A DNA stretch of 19,781 nucleotides, from contig CAYNPY010000070.1 of the NCBI GenBank assembly GCA_964399195.1, forward strand, positions 1-19,781. Reading direction: 5' to 3'. Positions 10,035-16,685 of the stretch are shown here, piece by piece. How positions within the stretch are numbered: position 1 is the first letter of the stretch; the number at the start of each line of letters is the position of its first letter. A program made the position numbers and the translations under genes. This DNA is from CAINDZ01 sp964399195. GTDB taxonomy: Bacteria > Krumholzibacteriota > Krumholzibacteriia > LZORAL124-64-63. The notes under the pieces are model-generated. The model did no database searches and was not told the DNA's origin. It worked only from the letters and a program-made list of their open reading frames with translations.

Positions 10035-11231
10035 CTAGATGGCGCCCCGCCGGCGGCCGACCGCGGCGAAGGCCTCGAGGCAGCGGTTCACGTGCGCGTC
10101 GGTGTGCGCGGCGGAGGCCTGCAGGCGGATGCGCGCCTGCCCCCGCGGCACGACCGGGAAGCTGAACCCGATGCAGTAGATGCCCTCCTGCAGCAGGTCC
10201 TTTGCCATGCCCTGCGCCATGATCGCGTCGTCCTGGTGACGACGGAAGTGCACCGGGATGATCGGGTGCTCGCCCGGATCGACATCGAAGCCGAGCTCGC
10301 GCAGCCCGGCGCGCAGACGCTGCTGGTTGCGTTCGAGGCGGCGCAGCGGGCCGGTGTCCTCGCGCAGGATGCGCACGACCTCCAGCGCCGCGCCGCAGAT
10401 CATCATCGGCAGCGAGTTGCTGAACAGGTAGGGCCGGCTCTTTTGCCGAAGCCACTCGATGATCTCCGCGCGGCCGCTGGTGCAGCCGCCGAGAGCCCCG
10501 CCGAGCGCCTTGCCCAGCGTCGTCGTCACGATATCCACTCGCCCGAGGCAGCCGAAGCGCTCGGCCGTGCCCCGGCCGGTGGGGCCCACGAAGCCCGTGG
10601 CGTGGCTGTCGTCAACCATCACCAGGGCGCCGTACTTCTCGGCCAGATCGCAGATCTCGGGCAGCTTCACCAGGTCGCCGTCCATCGAGAAGACGCCGTC
10701 GGTGACGATGAGCCGGAACGGCGCCGCCTGCGAGGCCTTCAATTGCTCCTCGAGACCGTCCATGTCCGCATGCCGGTAGATCAGGCGCTGCGCCTTGGCC
10801 AGCCGCACGCCGTCGATGATCGAGGCATGGTTGAGCTGGTCGGTGATGATCGTGCTGTCCTTGTCGAGCAACGGCTCGAACACGCCGCCGTTGGCATCGA
10901 AGCACGCGGCGTACAGGATCGTGTCCTCGGCGCCGAGGAACTCGCTCAATTCGCGTTCGAGCCGTTTGTGCAGCGATGTCGTGCCGCAGATGAAGCGCAC
11001 CGAGCTGAGTCCGTAGCCCCATTCGGCGAGCGTGCGGCGCGCCGCCTCGGTCACGCGCGGGTCCGCGGCCAGCCCCAGGTAGTTGTTCGCGCAGAAGTTC
11101 AGCACCGTGCGGCCGCCGACCTTGACCTCGGCGCCCTGCGGACCCTCGAGCACGCGCTCTTCCTTGTAGAGGCCCTGCGCGCGCAGCGCGTCGAGCTCGC
11201 CGCGCAGGACCTCGCCCAGCTTCCCGTACAT
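10035..11231 (-). CDS. kbl: Glycine C-acetyltransferase (2-amino-3-ketobutyrate CoA ligase)
   Basis: A PLP enzyme of the alpha-oxoamine synthase family that cleaves 2-amino-3-ketobutyrate with CoA to glycine and acetyl-CoA. At 398 aa it matches E. coli Kbl in length. Motifs: FCANNYLGLAADPRV, SVRFICGTTSLHKRLE, DQLNHASIIDGVRL, FSMDGDLVKLPEI, VMVDDSHATGFVG and TTTLGKALGGALGG with the Schiff-base lysine K241; the C-terminus contains ARIRLQASAAHT. The SRPYLFSNSLP stretch also fits Kbl. GGGAGG sits 5 nt before the ATG. It begins 19 bp after the fba stop, so the two are likely co-transcribed. The usual partner threonine dehydrogenase (tdh) is not in the window. A related oxoamine synthase activity is less likely given the close Kbl match. 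Confidence 0.95.
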   Translation of the reverse strand: MYGKLGEVLRGELDALRAQGLYKEERVLEGPQGAEVKVGGRTVLNFCANNYLGLAADPRVTEAARRTLAEWGYGLSSVRFICGTTSLHKRLERELSEFLGAEDTILYAACFDANGGVFEPLLDKDSTIITDQLNHASIIDGVRLAKAQRLIYRHADMDGLEEQLKASQAAPFRLIVTDGVFSMDGDLVKLPEICDLAEKYGALVMVDDSHATGFVGPTGRGTAERFGCLGRVDIVTTTLGKALGGALGGCTSGRAEIIEWLRQKSRPYLFSNSLPMMICGAALEVVRILREDTGPLRRLERNQQRLRAGLRELGFDVDPGEHPIIPVHFRRHQDDAIMAQGMAKDLLQEGIYCIGFSFPVVPRGQARIRLQASAAHTDAHVNRCLEAFAAVGRRRGAI

Positions 11232-11250
11232 CCCCGCCTCCCGGTTGCTG

Positions 11251-12270
11251 CTAGCGGTACCGTTTAGCCATGTCCTCCAGCGTCACGTGCGGGACCTTGT
11301 CGGCCCAGCCCGCCTGCCCGAAGGCGATCATGCGCGCCTTGACCACCTGCGCCATCGCCTCGCGGGCGGGCTTCATGTAGTCGCGGGGATCGAACTTGTC
11401 CGGCGATTCGGCGAAGACCTTGCGGATGGCGCCGGTGATGGCCAGCCGGTTGTCGGTGTCGACGTTGATCTTCCGCACGCCGTGCTTGATGCCCTTCTGG
11501 ATCGCCTCGATCGGCACGCCGTAGCTCTCCTTCAGCTTGCCGCCGTACTTGTTGATGATGTCGACCAGTTCGCGCGGGACGCTGCTGCTGCCGTGCATCA
11601 CCAGGTGGCAGTTCGGCAGGCGGCGGTTGATCTCCTCGATCACGTCCATCTTCAGCACGTCGCCCTCGGGCTTGCGCGTGAACTTGTAGGCGCCGTGGCT
11701 GGTGCCGATCGCGACGGCCAGCGCGTCGCAGCCGGTCTCCGCGACGAAGCGCTCGGCCTCGGCCGGGTCGGTCAGGTGGGCCATCGCGTCGTCGCCGCTC
11801 AGGCCGGCGCCGTGGCCGTCCTCGATGCCCCCCAGGCAGCCGATCTCCGCCTCCACGGTCACGCCCAGCGCGTGCGCCCGCTTCACGACCTGCCGCGTGA
11901 CGTCGACGTTGTACTCATAGGTCGCCGGCGTCTTGCCGTCCTCCATGAGCGAGCCGTCCATCATGACCGACGTGAAGCCCTGGTCGATCGCGCTGAAGCA
12001 CGTGGCCGGGCTGTTGCCGTGGTCCTGGTGCATGGCGATGGGGATCTTCGGGTTCAGTTCGGAGGCGGCCAGCATCAGGTGCCTCAGGTAGTTGTCGTTC
12101 GTGAAGGCGCGGGCGCCGCGGCTGGCCTGCACGATGACCGGGCTGTTGGTCTCGGTGGCCGCGGCCATGATGGCCTGGATCTGCTCCATGTTGTTCACGT
12201 TGAAGGCGCCCACGCCGTAGCCGTGCTCGGCGGCGTGGTCCAGCAGGACGCGCATCGGGACCAGGGGCAT
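11251..12270 (-). CDS. fba: Fructose-bisphosphate aldolase class II, Calvin-type (IIB)
   Basis: Zinc-dependent reversible cleavage of fructose-1,6-bisphosphate in glycolysis and gluconeogenesis. A 339-aa protein with all expected residues: D83-H84 in MHQDHGNSPAT (catalytic Asp and zinc His), E141, H192 in GTSHGAYKF, H226 in VMHGSSS and the phosphate-loop NVDTDNRLAITGA. The block MMDGSLMEDGKTPATYEYNV is the hallmark of the Calvin-cycle subtype (IIB), which also occurs in non-autotrophs; no other Calvin genes are present. AAGGAG lies 6 nt upstream of the ATG. The in-frame extension to 12390 has no family similarity. First gene of the fba-kbl-asmA run, with its promoter in the 171-bp region shared with the divergent metal transporter operon. 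Confidence 0.97.
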   Translation of the reverse strand: MPLVPMRVLLDHAAEHGYGVGAFNVNNMEQIQAIMAAATETNSPVIVQASRGARAFTNDNYLRHLMLAASELNPKIPIAMHQDHGNSPATCFSAIDQGFTSVMMDGSLMEDGKTPATYEYNVDVTRQVVKRAHALGVTVEAEIGCLGGIEDGHGAGLSGDDAMAHLTDPAEAERFVAETGCDALAVAIGTSHGAYKFTRKPEGDVLKMDVIEEINRRLPNCHLVMHGSSSVPRELVDIINKYGGKLKESYGVPIEAIQKGIKHGVRKINVDTDNRLAITGAIRKVFAESPDKFDPRDYMKPAREAMAQVVKARMIAFGQAGWADKVPHVTLEDMAKRYR

Positions 12271-12320
12271 GATCGTCTCCTTGCGAGGCGGGCGTGAACG
12301 GGGCCATTGACTGCCGCCCA

Positions 12321-12349
12321 AACCTATAACAACCGCTTGGGCAAGGCAA
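12321..12349 (-). promoter_or_regulatory. fba: Possible fba promoter
   Basis: On the minus strand, TTGCCT (12344-12349) and TATAGG (12323-12328), 15 bp apart, lie about 55 bp before fba. The spacing is short and the -10 is weak; the local A/T-richness in an otherwise very GC-rich stretch is the main support. Confidence 0.3.
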
Positions 12350-12381
12350 TGTGCGCCGCCCCCGGCGGCCGGCATTTGCGG

Positions 12382-12409
12382 TTGCGTCACCCCCGCGGGC
12401 GGCTATCAT
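12382..12409 (+). promoter_or_regulatory. Promoter candidate for the metal transporter operon
   Basis: TTGCGT (12382-12387) and TATCAT (12404-12409), with a 16-bp spacer, lie about 35 bp before the binding-protein start. The -10 matches the sigma-70 consensus at five of six positions. I looked for a Zur or MntR-like palindrome around it and found none I would defend. Confidence 0.5.
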
Positions 12410-12441
12410 GGGGCCGGCTGCCAACCCGGAGTGGTCCCGCC

Positions 12442-13320
12442 TTGCCCGTGCAAACCCTGATCCGCCGACTGTCCGCCCTGGCGCCGGCTCTTGCGGCGGC
12501 GGTCCTGCTGCCGGTGGCGGCTGACGCCGCCGAGCCGCTGCGCGTGGCGGTCAGCATCCCGCCGCAGCAGTGGCTGGTCGAGCAGGTGGCCGGCCCCCTG
12601 GTCGCCGTCAGCGTGCTGGCCGGGCAGGGGCAGTCGCCGGAGAACTTCGCCCCGACGCCGCGCCAGGTGGCCGATCTGCAGCGGGCCCGGGCCTACTTCA
12701 GCGCCGGCGTCGCCTTCGAGCTGGGCCTGCTGCCGCGCCTGCGCGCGATGCCCGGCGGCCCGCGCCTGGCCGGGCGCGTCCCGGTGAGCGAGCGCCACGG
12801 CACGTGCGGGGGCGACGAGGATCCCCACGCCTGGCTGGACCCCCGCGAGGCGGCGGCCTTCGCCGACACCGTCTGCCGCGTGCTGTCCGAACTGGCGCCT
12901 GCCCACGCCGCCGGTTTCGCCGCCGGCCGCGACGCGCTGCGCGCGCGGCTCGAGGCCCTGGAGCGGGAGTGCGCCGAGCGCCTGGCCGCCTGCCGCGGCC
13001 GGGAGTTCTTCGTCTTCCATCCCGCCTACGGCCACTTCGCCGCGCGCTACGGCCTGGTGCAGGTCGCGGTCGAGGACCACGGCCACGAGCCGGGGGCGCG
13101 TCACCTGGCGGAGGTCATCGACCGCGCGCGGGCCGCCCGCGCGCGGGCCATCCTTGTCCAGCCGCAGTTCCCGCAGCGCTCGGCCGGTTCGGTCGCCGCC
13201 GCCGTCGGCGCCCGCCTGGTCGTGGCCGATCCGCTGCCCGCTGACTACGAGGCGGGCCTGCGCGGCCTGGCCGTGGCGCTGGCCGACGCGATCGGCTGCG
13301 CCGACGGCTCGACGCCGTGA
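12442..13320 (+). CDS. Metal ABC transporter substrate-binding protein (ZnuA-like, cluster A-I)
   Basis: Periplasmic binding protein for Zn2+ or Mn2+, 292 aa. The N-terminus is a Sec signal (LIRRLSALAPALAAAVLLPV, then AADAA-EP) without a lipobox Cys, so it is probably a soluble periplasmic protein. The fold markers of the ZnuA/TroA family are seen: SPENFAPTPRQ (65-75), DPHAWLDP (127-134), FHPAYGHFAARYG (192-204), EPGARH and VVADPLP (260-266). Expected metal ligands are H129, H193 and D263; the usual first His is Asn68, and the His-rich loop is reduced to SERHGTCGGDED. No ATG fits: TTG at 12442, 10 nt after GGAG, is chosen, with GTG at 12448 possible. The stop overlaps the ATPase start (GTGA). 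Confidence 0.88.
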   Translation: MPVQTLIRRLSALAPALAAAVLLPVAADAAEPLRVAVSIPPQQWLVEQVAGPLVAVSVLAGQGQSPENFAPTPRQVADLQRARAYFSAGVAFELGLLPRLRAMPGGPRLAGRVPVSERHGTCGGDEDPHAWLDPREAAAFADTVCRVLSELAPAHAAGFAAGRDALRARLEALERECAERLAACRGREFFVFHPAYGHFAARYGLVQVAVEDHGHEPGARHLAEVIDRARAARARAILVQPQFPQRSAGSVAAAVGARLVVADPLPADYEAGLRGLAVALADAIGCADGSTP

Positions 13321-14078
13321 CCGCCGCGGCGCCGGTCCTCAGCTGCCGCGACCTCGACTTCGGCTACGAAGGCCGGCCCGTGCTGCGCGGGGTCACGTTC
13401 TCCATCCCGCCCGGAGACTTCGTCAGCGTTGTCGGCCCCAACGGGAGCGGCAAGACGACGCTGCTCAAGCTGGCCCTCGGCCTGCTGCGGCCTTCTGCCG
13501 GCGAGGTGACCGTATTCGGCCAGCGCCCCGAGCGCGCCCGGCACCGCATCGGCTACGTGCCCCAGCACGCCCACCTGGACCCGCTGTTCCCGGTCTCCAC
13601 CCTCGACGTGGTGCTCATGGGCCGGCTCGGCCTGGGCCCGCGCCTGGGGCCGTGGCGCCCGCGCGACCGCGACGCGGCCCGCGCCGCCCTGGCGGAGGTC
13701 GGCCTGGCCGACCACGCGAACCGCCACTTCGCCGCCCTGAGCGGCGGACAGAAGCAGCGCACGCTGATCGCCCGCTCGCTGGCCGGCGAGCCCGAGCTGC
13801 TGCTGCTGGACGAGCCGACCGCCGGGCTCGACGCCCACGTCGAGGAGGGCTTCTACCGCCTTCTCGAGACGCTCAACCGCCGCCTGACCATCATCATGGT
13901 CTCGCACGACCTCGGCTTCGTCGCCAGCTTCGTCAAGAGCGTGATCTGCGTCGGCCAGAAGGTCGTCGTGCATCCGACGAGCGCGATCAACGGGCAGGTC
14001 ATCGCCGACCTCTACGGCGCCGACATGCGCCTGATCCGCCACGACCACCGCTGCAGCGAGGAGGGCCACCAGTGCTGA
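13317..14078 (+). CDS. Metal ABC transporter ATP-binding protein (ZnuC-like)
   Basis: ATPase that energises the transporter at the inner membrane; 253 aa. Complete ABC set: Walker A GPNGSGKT (40-47), Q-loop Q83, signature LSGGQ (141-145), Walker B LLLLDEP (161-167) and H-loop H197 in VSHDLG. The VPQHAHLDPLFPVSTLDVVLMGRLG stretch is typical of the Zn/Mn importers rather than of heme or Fe3+ ones. The C-terminal tail carries H242, H244, C246, H251 and C253 (RHDHRCSEEGHQC), possibly a cytosolic metal-sensing element, by inference only. The start is GTG at 13317, sharing four bases with the upstream stop; the end overlaps the permease start by seven bases. Confidence 0.94.
   Translation: MTAAAPVLSCRDLDFGYEGRPVLRGVTFSIPPGDFVSVVGPNGSGKTTLLKLALGLLRPSAGEVTVFGQRPERARHRIGYVPQHAHLDPLFPVSTLDVVLMGRLGLGPRLGPWRPRDRDAARAALAEVGLADHANRHFAALSGGQKQRTLIARSLAGEPELLLLDEPTAGLDAHVEEGFYRLLETLNRRLTIIMVSHDLGFVASFVKSVICVGQKVVVHPTSAINGQVIADLYGADMRLIRHDHRCSEEGHQC
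14058..14065 (+). promoter_or_regulatory. Ribosome binding site fixing the permease start
   Basis: GAGGAGGG, inside the 3' end of the ATPase gene, lies 6 nt before a GTG at 14072. No other start in this frame near the overlap has such a site, so it decides the permease start. Confidence 0.7.
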
Positions 14079-14914
14079 CGCCCGCGGCCGCCATCCTGGG
14101 GCCCCTGTCGGCGCACGCCTTCCTGCAGTACGCGCTGCTGGGCGGGCTGCTCGTGGCCGTGCCCTGCGGCGTCGTGGGCAGCTACGTCGTGATCAGGCGC
14201 ATCAGCTACATCGCCGGGGCCATCTCGCACAGCGTGCTGGCGGGGCTCGGCCTGGTGCAGTACCTGCGCGTCGTGCACGGCGTGGAGTGGTTGTCGCCGC
14301 TGGGCGGCGCGGCGGGCGCCGCGCTCGTCTCCGCCGTGGTGATCGGCTGGGTCAGCCTGCGGCTGCGGCAGCGCGAGGACACGGTCATCGGCGCGGTGTG
14401 GGCCGTCGGCATGGCCGCCGGCATCGTGCTCATCAGCCTGACCCCGGGCTACGCCGCCGACCTGATGAGCTACCTCTTCGGCAACATCCTCATGCTCACC
14501 CCGCGCGACCTGTGGCTGATCGCCGGGCTGGGCGTGGCGGTGGTCGCGGTCGTGACGCTGTTCCACAAGCAGCTGCTGGCGGTGTGCTTCGACGACGAGT
14601 TCGCCTCGCTGCGCGGCGTGCGCACGGTGCGCTACCACTTCCTGCTGCTGGCGCTGACCGCGCTGACGGTGGTCGTGCTGGTCTCGGTCGTGGGGATCAT
14701 CATGGTCATCGCGCTGCTGACGCTGCCGGCGGCCACGGCCAACCACCTGACGAGACGGCTGTCGCACATGATGGTCGTCGCGGCGCTGCTGTGCGCCGGA
14801 TTGACCGCTGCGGGGCTCGCCGTCAGCTACGGGCCGGACCTGCCCGCGGGCGCGGTCACGATCCTGCTGACCGGCGTCCTCTACTTCGCGACCGTCCTGA
14901 TCAAGCGCCGCTGA
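14072..14914 (+). CDS. Metal ABC transporter permease (ZnuB-like)
   Basis: Inner-membrane channel subunit of the importer, 280 aa, with about eight to nine hydrophobic segments. Family signatures: ALLGGLLVAVPCGVVGSYVV, RRISYIAGAISHSVLAGLGL (the ZnuB/TroC G-A-I-S-H motif), LRLRQREDTVIGAVWAVGMA, LMSYLFGNIL and VVSVVGIIMVIALLTLPAATAN-type C-terminal helices. It ends TGVLYFATVLIKRR. Translation starts at GTG 14072, overlapping the ATPase gene, so the three genes form one tightly coupled operon (binding protein, ATPase, permease). Zinc versus manganese cannot be settled from sequence; the GTG start and operon order fit ZnuACB. Confidence 0.93.
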   Translation: MLTPAAAILGPLSAHAFLQYALLGGLLVAVPCGVVGSYVVIRRISYIAGAISHSVLAGLGLVQYLRVVHGVEWLSPLGGAAGAALVSAVVIGWVSLRLRQREDTVIGAVWAVGMAAGIVLISLTPGYAADLMSYLFGNILMLTPRDLWLIAGLGVAVVAVVTLFHKQLLAVCFDDEFASLRGVRTVRYHFLLLALTALTVVVLVSVVGIIMVIALLTLPAATANHLTRRLSHMMVVAALLCAGLTAAGLAVSYGPDLPAGAVTILLTGVLYFATVLIKRR

Positions 14915-14962
14915 GCCGGCTGCTCCCGCGAGGCGCCGCGCGGGCGGCGGGGCCAGGGGCCC

Positions 14963-14968
14963 GGAGGA
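14963..14968 (+). promoter_or_regulatory. Ribosome binding site fixing the MOT1-like gene start
   Basis: GGAGGA, 6 nt before TTG 14975 and 15 nt before ATG 14984. The spacing favours the TTG, giving an N-terminus of MKAMPGIRF rather than MPGIRF. Confidence 0.65.
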
Positions 14969-14974
14969 CCGTTC

Positions 14975-16123
14975 TTGAAGGCGATGCCCGGCATCCGCTT
15001 CGACCGCAACGAGTTCGCCGGGAGCTTCGGCGATCTCGGGACGGACCTGCCCCTCATCGTCGGGATCATCCTGGCGACCGGCCTCGATGCGGGCGGCGTC
15101 TTCGCGGTTTTCGGGCTGCTGCAGGTCATAAGCGGGCTTGTCTACCGCCTGCCGATGCCCGTGCAGCCCCTGAAGGCCATGGCGGTCCTGGTCATCACGA
15201 AGCAGGTCGCCGGAGACGTTCTCCTGGGAGCCGGGGTGGCGATCGGGGCGACGATGCTCGTGCTCGCGGCCTCGGGCGCGCTGCAGCTGTTCGCGCGCCG
15301 GGTGCCGAGGTGCGTCGTGCGCGGCATCCAGTTCGGCCTCGGCCTGTCCCTGTCCTCGCTGGCGCTGCGGGACTACATCCCGGCCCTCGGCGCTGCGGGC
15401 GTTGCGCTGGCCGTCGCCGCGATCCTCGTCATGCTCGCCCTGTGGGGCAACCGGCGACTGCCCCCGGGGCTGCTGGTGATCGGCCTCGGGATCGCCTATG
15501 CGCTCGGCACCGGGCTTTCGCTCGCGGGCGTCGGTTCGGGGCTCGGCTTCTCGCTGCCCGGGTGGCGCGTGCCCGCCTGGACGGACATCGTCACCGGCTT
15601 CATCGTCCTGGCCCTGCCCCAGGTGCCCCTGTCGATCTCCAACTCGGTGCTCGCCACCGCGCAGACGACCGGCGACCTGTTCCCGCAGCGGGCCGTGGGC
15701 GTCCGCAGGATCGGGTTCACCTACGCGGCAATGAACCTGCTGGCCCCGTTGCTGGGCGGGATCCCCGTCTGCCACGGCTGCGGCGGCCTGGCCGGGCACT
15801 ACACGTTCGGCGCGCGCACCGGCGGTTCGGTCGTGCTCTATGGCGGGTACTACCTGCTGCTGGGCCTGTTCCTCGGCGGCCCGCTGCACGAGGTGCTGCG
15901 CGCGTTCCCGCTGCCGATCCTGGGCGTCGTGCTCCTGTTCGAGGCGCTGGCGCTGCTCGGCTTCGTGCGCGACCAGGCCGGCAGTCCGCGCGACCTGACC
16001 ATCGCGCTGCTGGTCGGCGTCGTCGCGTTCGCGACCCCGCACGGCTATCTCGTCGGCCTGCTGGCGGGTGTCCTGGCGTATTACGGATTCCGCCGCTTCG
16101 GCGAACCCGCGCGCGAGCCTTGA
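14975..16123 (+). CDS. MOT1-type molybdate/sulfate transporter
   Basis: Polytopic inner-membrane anion transporter, 382 aa, with about ten hydrophobic segments. The MOT1 (SulP-related) signatures are all visible: NEFAGSFGDLGTDLPLIVG (residues 12-30), RLPMPVQPLKAMAVLVITKQ, LALPQVPLSISNSVLATAQT, GIPVCHGCGGLAGHYTFGAR and GGPLHEVLRAFPLPILGVVL. MOT1 proteins of plants and bacteria are high-affinity molybdate transporters, and the bacterial ones are usually annotated as sulfate/molybdate permeases. It has no STAS domain, as is usual for this subgroup. It lies 60 bp downstream of the metal ABC operon on the same strand; co-transcription is possible but no shared function is implied. It ends opposite the convergent ssrA gene. 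Confidence 0.9.
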   Translation: MKAMPGIRFDRNEFAGSFGDLGTDLPLIVGIILATGLDAGGVFAVFGLLQVISGLVYRLPMPVQPLKAMAVLVITKQVAGDVLLGAGVAIGATMLVLAASGALQLFARRVPRCVVRGIQFGLGLSLSSLALRDYIPALGAAGVALAVAAILVMLALWGNRRLPPGLLVIGLGIAYALGTGLSLAGVGSGLGFSLPGWRVPAWTDIVTGFIVLALPQVPLSISNSVLATAQTTGDLFPQRAVGVRRIGFTYAAMNLLAPLLGGIPVCHGCGGLAGHYTFGARTGGSVVLYGGYYLLLGLFLGGPLHEVLRAFPLPILGVVLLFEALALLGFVRDQAGSPRDLTIALLVGVVAFATPHGYLVGLLAGVLAYYGFRRFGEPAREP

Positions 16124-16154
16124 CGCGGCCGTCGCCGGGCGCGGGCCGGAAACA

Positions 16155-16195
16155 CACGAGGGGCCCTGCAGCCTGCGCCGGCAAGACCCCTCGTG
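16155..16195. terminator. Hairpin between the MOT1-like gene and ssrA
   Basis: CACGAGGGG (16155-16163) pairs perfectly with CCCCTCGTG (16187-16195), loop 23 nt. On the minus strand it is followed by TGTTT, so it mainly looks like the ssrA terminator; it also lies just downstream of the convergent transporter gene and could serve both. Confidence 0.65.
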
Positions 16196-16201
16196 ACCAA
16201 C

Positions 16202-16560
16202 TGGTGGAGGCGGCGGGAATCGAACCCGCGTCCGTAACCGGCGCCCCGCCGGCGTCTACATGCTTAGCTCCCTGTTGATTTAACCAGCCGGCTGGCCAGG
16301 GAACGTGCCAACCGTCAGGCTAGTCCCATGTTTGATCTCGTCCGTCGGCCAGGGACACGCCTCGGGACTTGTGCACCGGAAAACGGCGCCCCCATTGGGT
16401 CAGTCCGGTGACCCCCCGACCCGGGGACGGGCTGCGTTAGTTAGGCAGCCAGTGCGAAGTTGGCTTCGTCACTTGTTTTTTTTCCACCGTTTAACGAGAT
16501 GGGCGGGATCTCGGCATGCAGCCAACGGTCCTCCGACCACGTCGAGACCAGGTCGCCCCC
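16202..16560 (-). ncRNA. ssrA: Transfer-messenger RNA (tmRNA, 10Sa RNA), one-piece
   Basis: Rescues stalled ribosomes with SmpB and tags the nascent protein for proteolysis. The mature 5' end GGGGGCGACCTGGTCTCGACG (complement of 16560 downward) is the classic tmRNA start, and the 3' end is GGGTTCGATTCCCGCCGCCT followed by CCACCA. The ends form a 7-bp acceptor stem including G3-U70, the alanyl-tRNA synthetase identity pair. About 359 nt, normal for bacteria, encoded contiguously rather than as a two-piece permuted form. The T-arm and tag reading frame are visible; the pseudoknots were not modelled. The CCA is encoded. Confidence 0.96.
16441..16488 (-). other. ssrA: tmRNA tag-peptide reading frame
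   Basis: In the minus-strand frame the tag ends ...TSDEANFALAA followed by TAA, one base and a second TAA (TAACTAA). If the resume codon is the GGT after TAAAC, the tag is GGKKTSDEANFALAA (15 residues). The exact resume codon cannot be fixed from sequence alone; the C-terminal ALAA degron is typical of ClpXP-recognised tags. Confidence 0.75.
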
Positions 16561-16609
16561 ACGAGTCCAGAGCCGTCCCGGGACTACCCGCAGGCGGTCC
16601 CGTTTGTTC

Positions 16610-16618
16610 AATATAGCA
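16610..16618 (-). promoter_or_regulatory. ssrA: Extended -10 promoter of ssrA
   Basis: TGCTATATT on the minus strand (TGn plus TATATT), about 50 nt before the mature 5' end. There is no recognisable -35 hexamer, which an extended -10 can do without. The leader between would be removed by RNase P. Confidence 0.55.
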
Positions 16619-16619
16619 C

Positions 16620-16657
16620 GCGGGGGCGCGCCCGGCCATCGCCAGGCGCGCCCCCGC
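16620..16657. terminator. Long GC hairpin between MmgE/PrpD gene and ssrA promoter
   Basis: 17-bp stem (16620-16636 with 16641-16657, one mismatch in DNA that is G-U or A-C in RNA) closed by a 4-nt loop. It sits 28 bp past the stop of the MmgE/PrpD gene on the same strand and immediately before the ssrA -10. It has no T-tract, so it is either a hairpin attenuating read-through or an unusual terminator. Confidence 0.6.
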
Positions 16658-16685
16658 CCGAACCGGCCGCGGCGCCGGCCCGCCG

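Noticed and set aside
7868..11267. Plus-strand open frames opposite the AsmA and kbl genes
   Set aside because: Compositionally biased and motif-free; the AsmA and Kbl readings on the minus strand are convincing.
12271..12441. Zur or Mn-responsive operator upstream of the metal transporter
   Set aside because: No palindrome of the expected A/T-rich type was found; only weak promoter hexamers are present.
14012..16042. 676-codon minus-strand frame across the permease and MOT1 genes
   Set aside because: Mostly Gln/Arg/Asp/His with no motifs, while the plus strand encodes two clear transporters.
16202..16240. tRNA gene at the CCA-ending sequence
   Set aside because: The T-arm and acceptor end belong to tmRNA; there is no anticodon arm in a tRNA-like position, and the 5' half is about 320 nt away.
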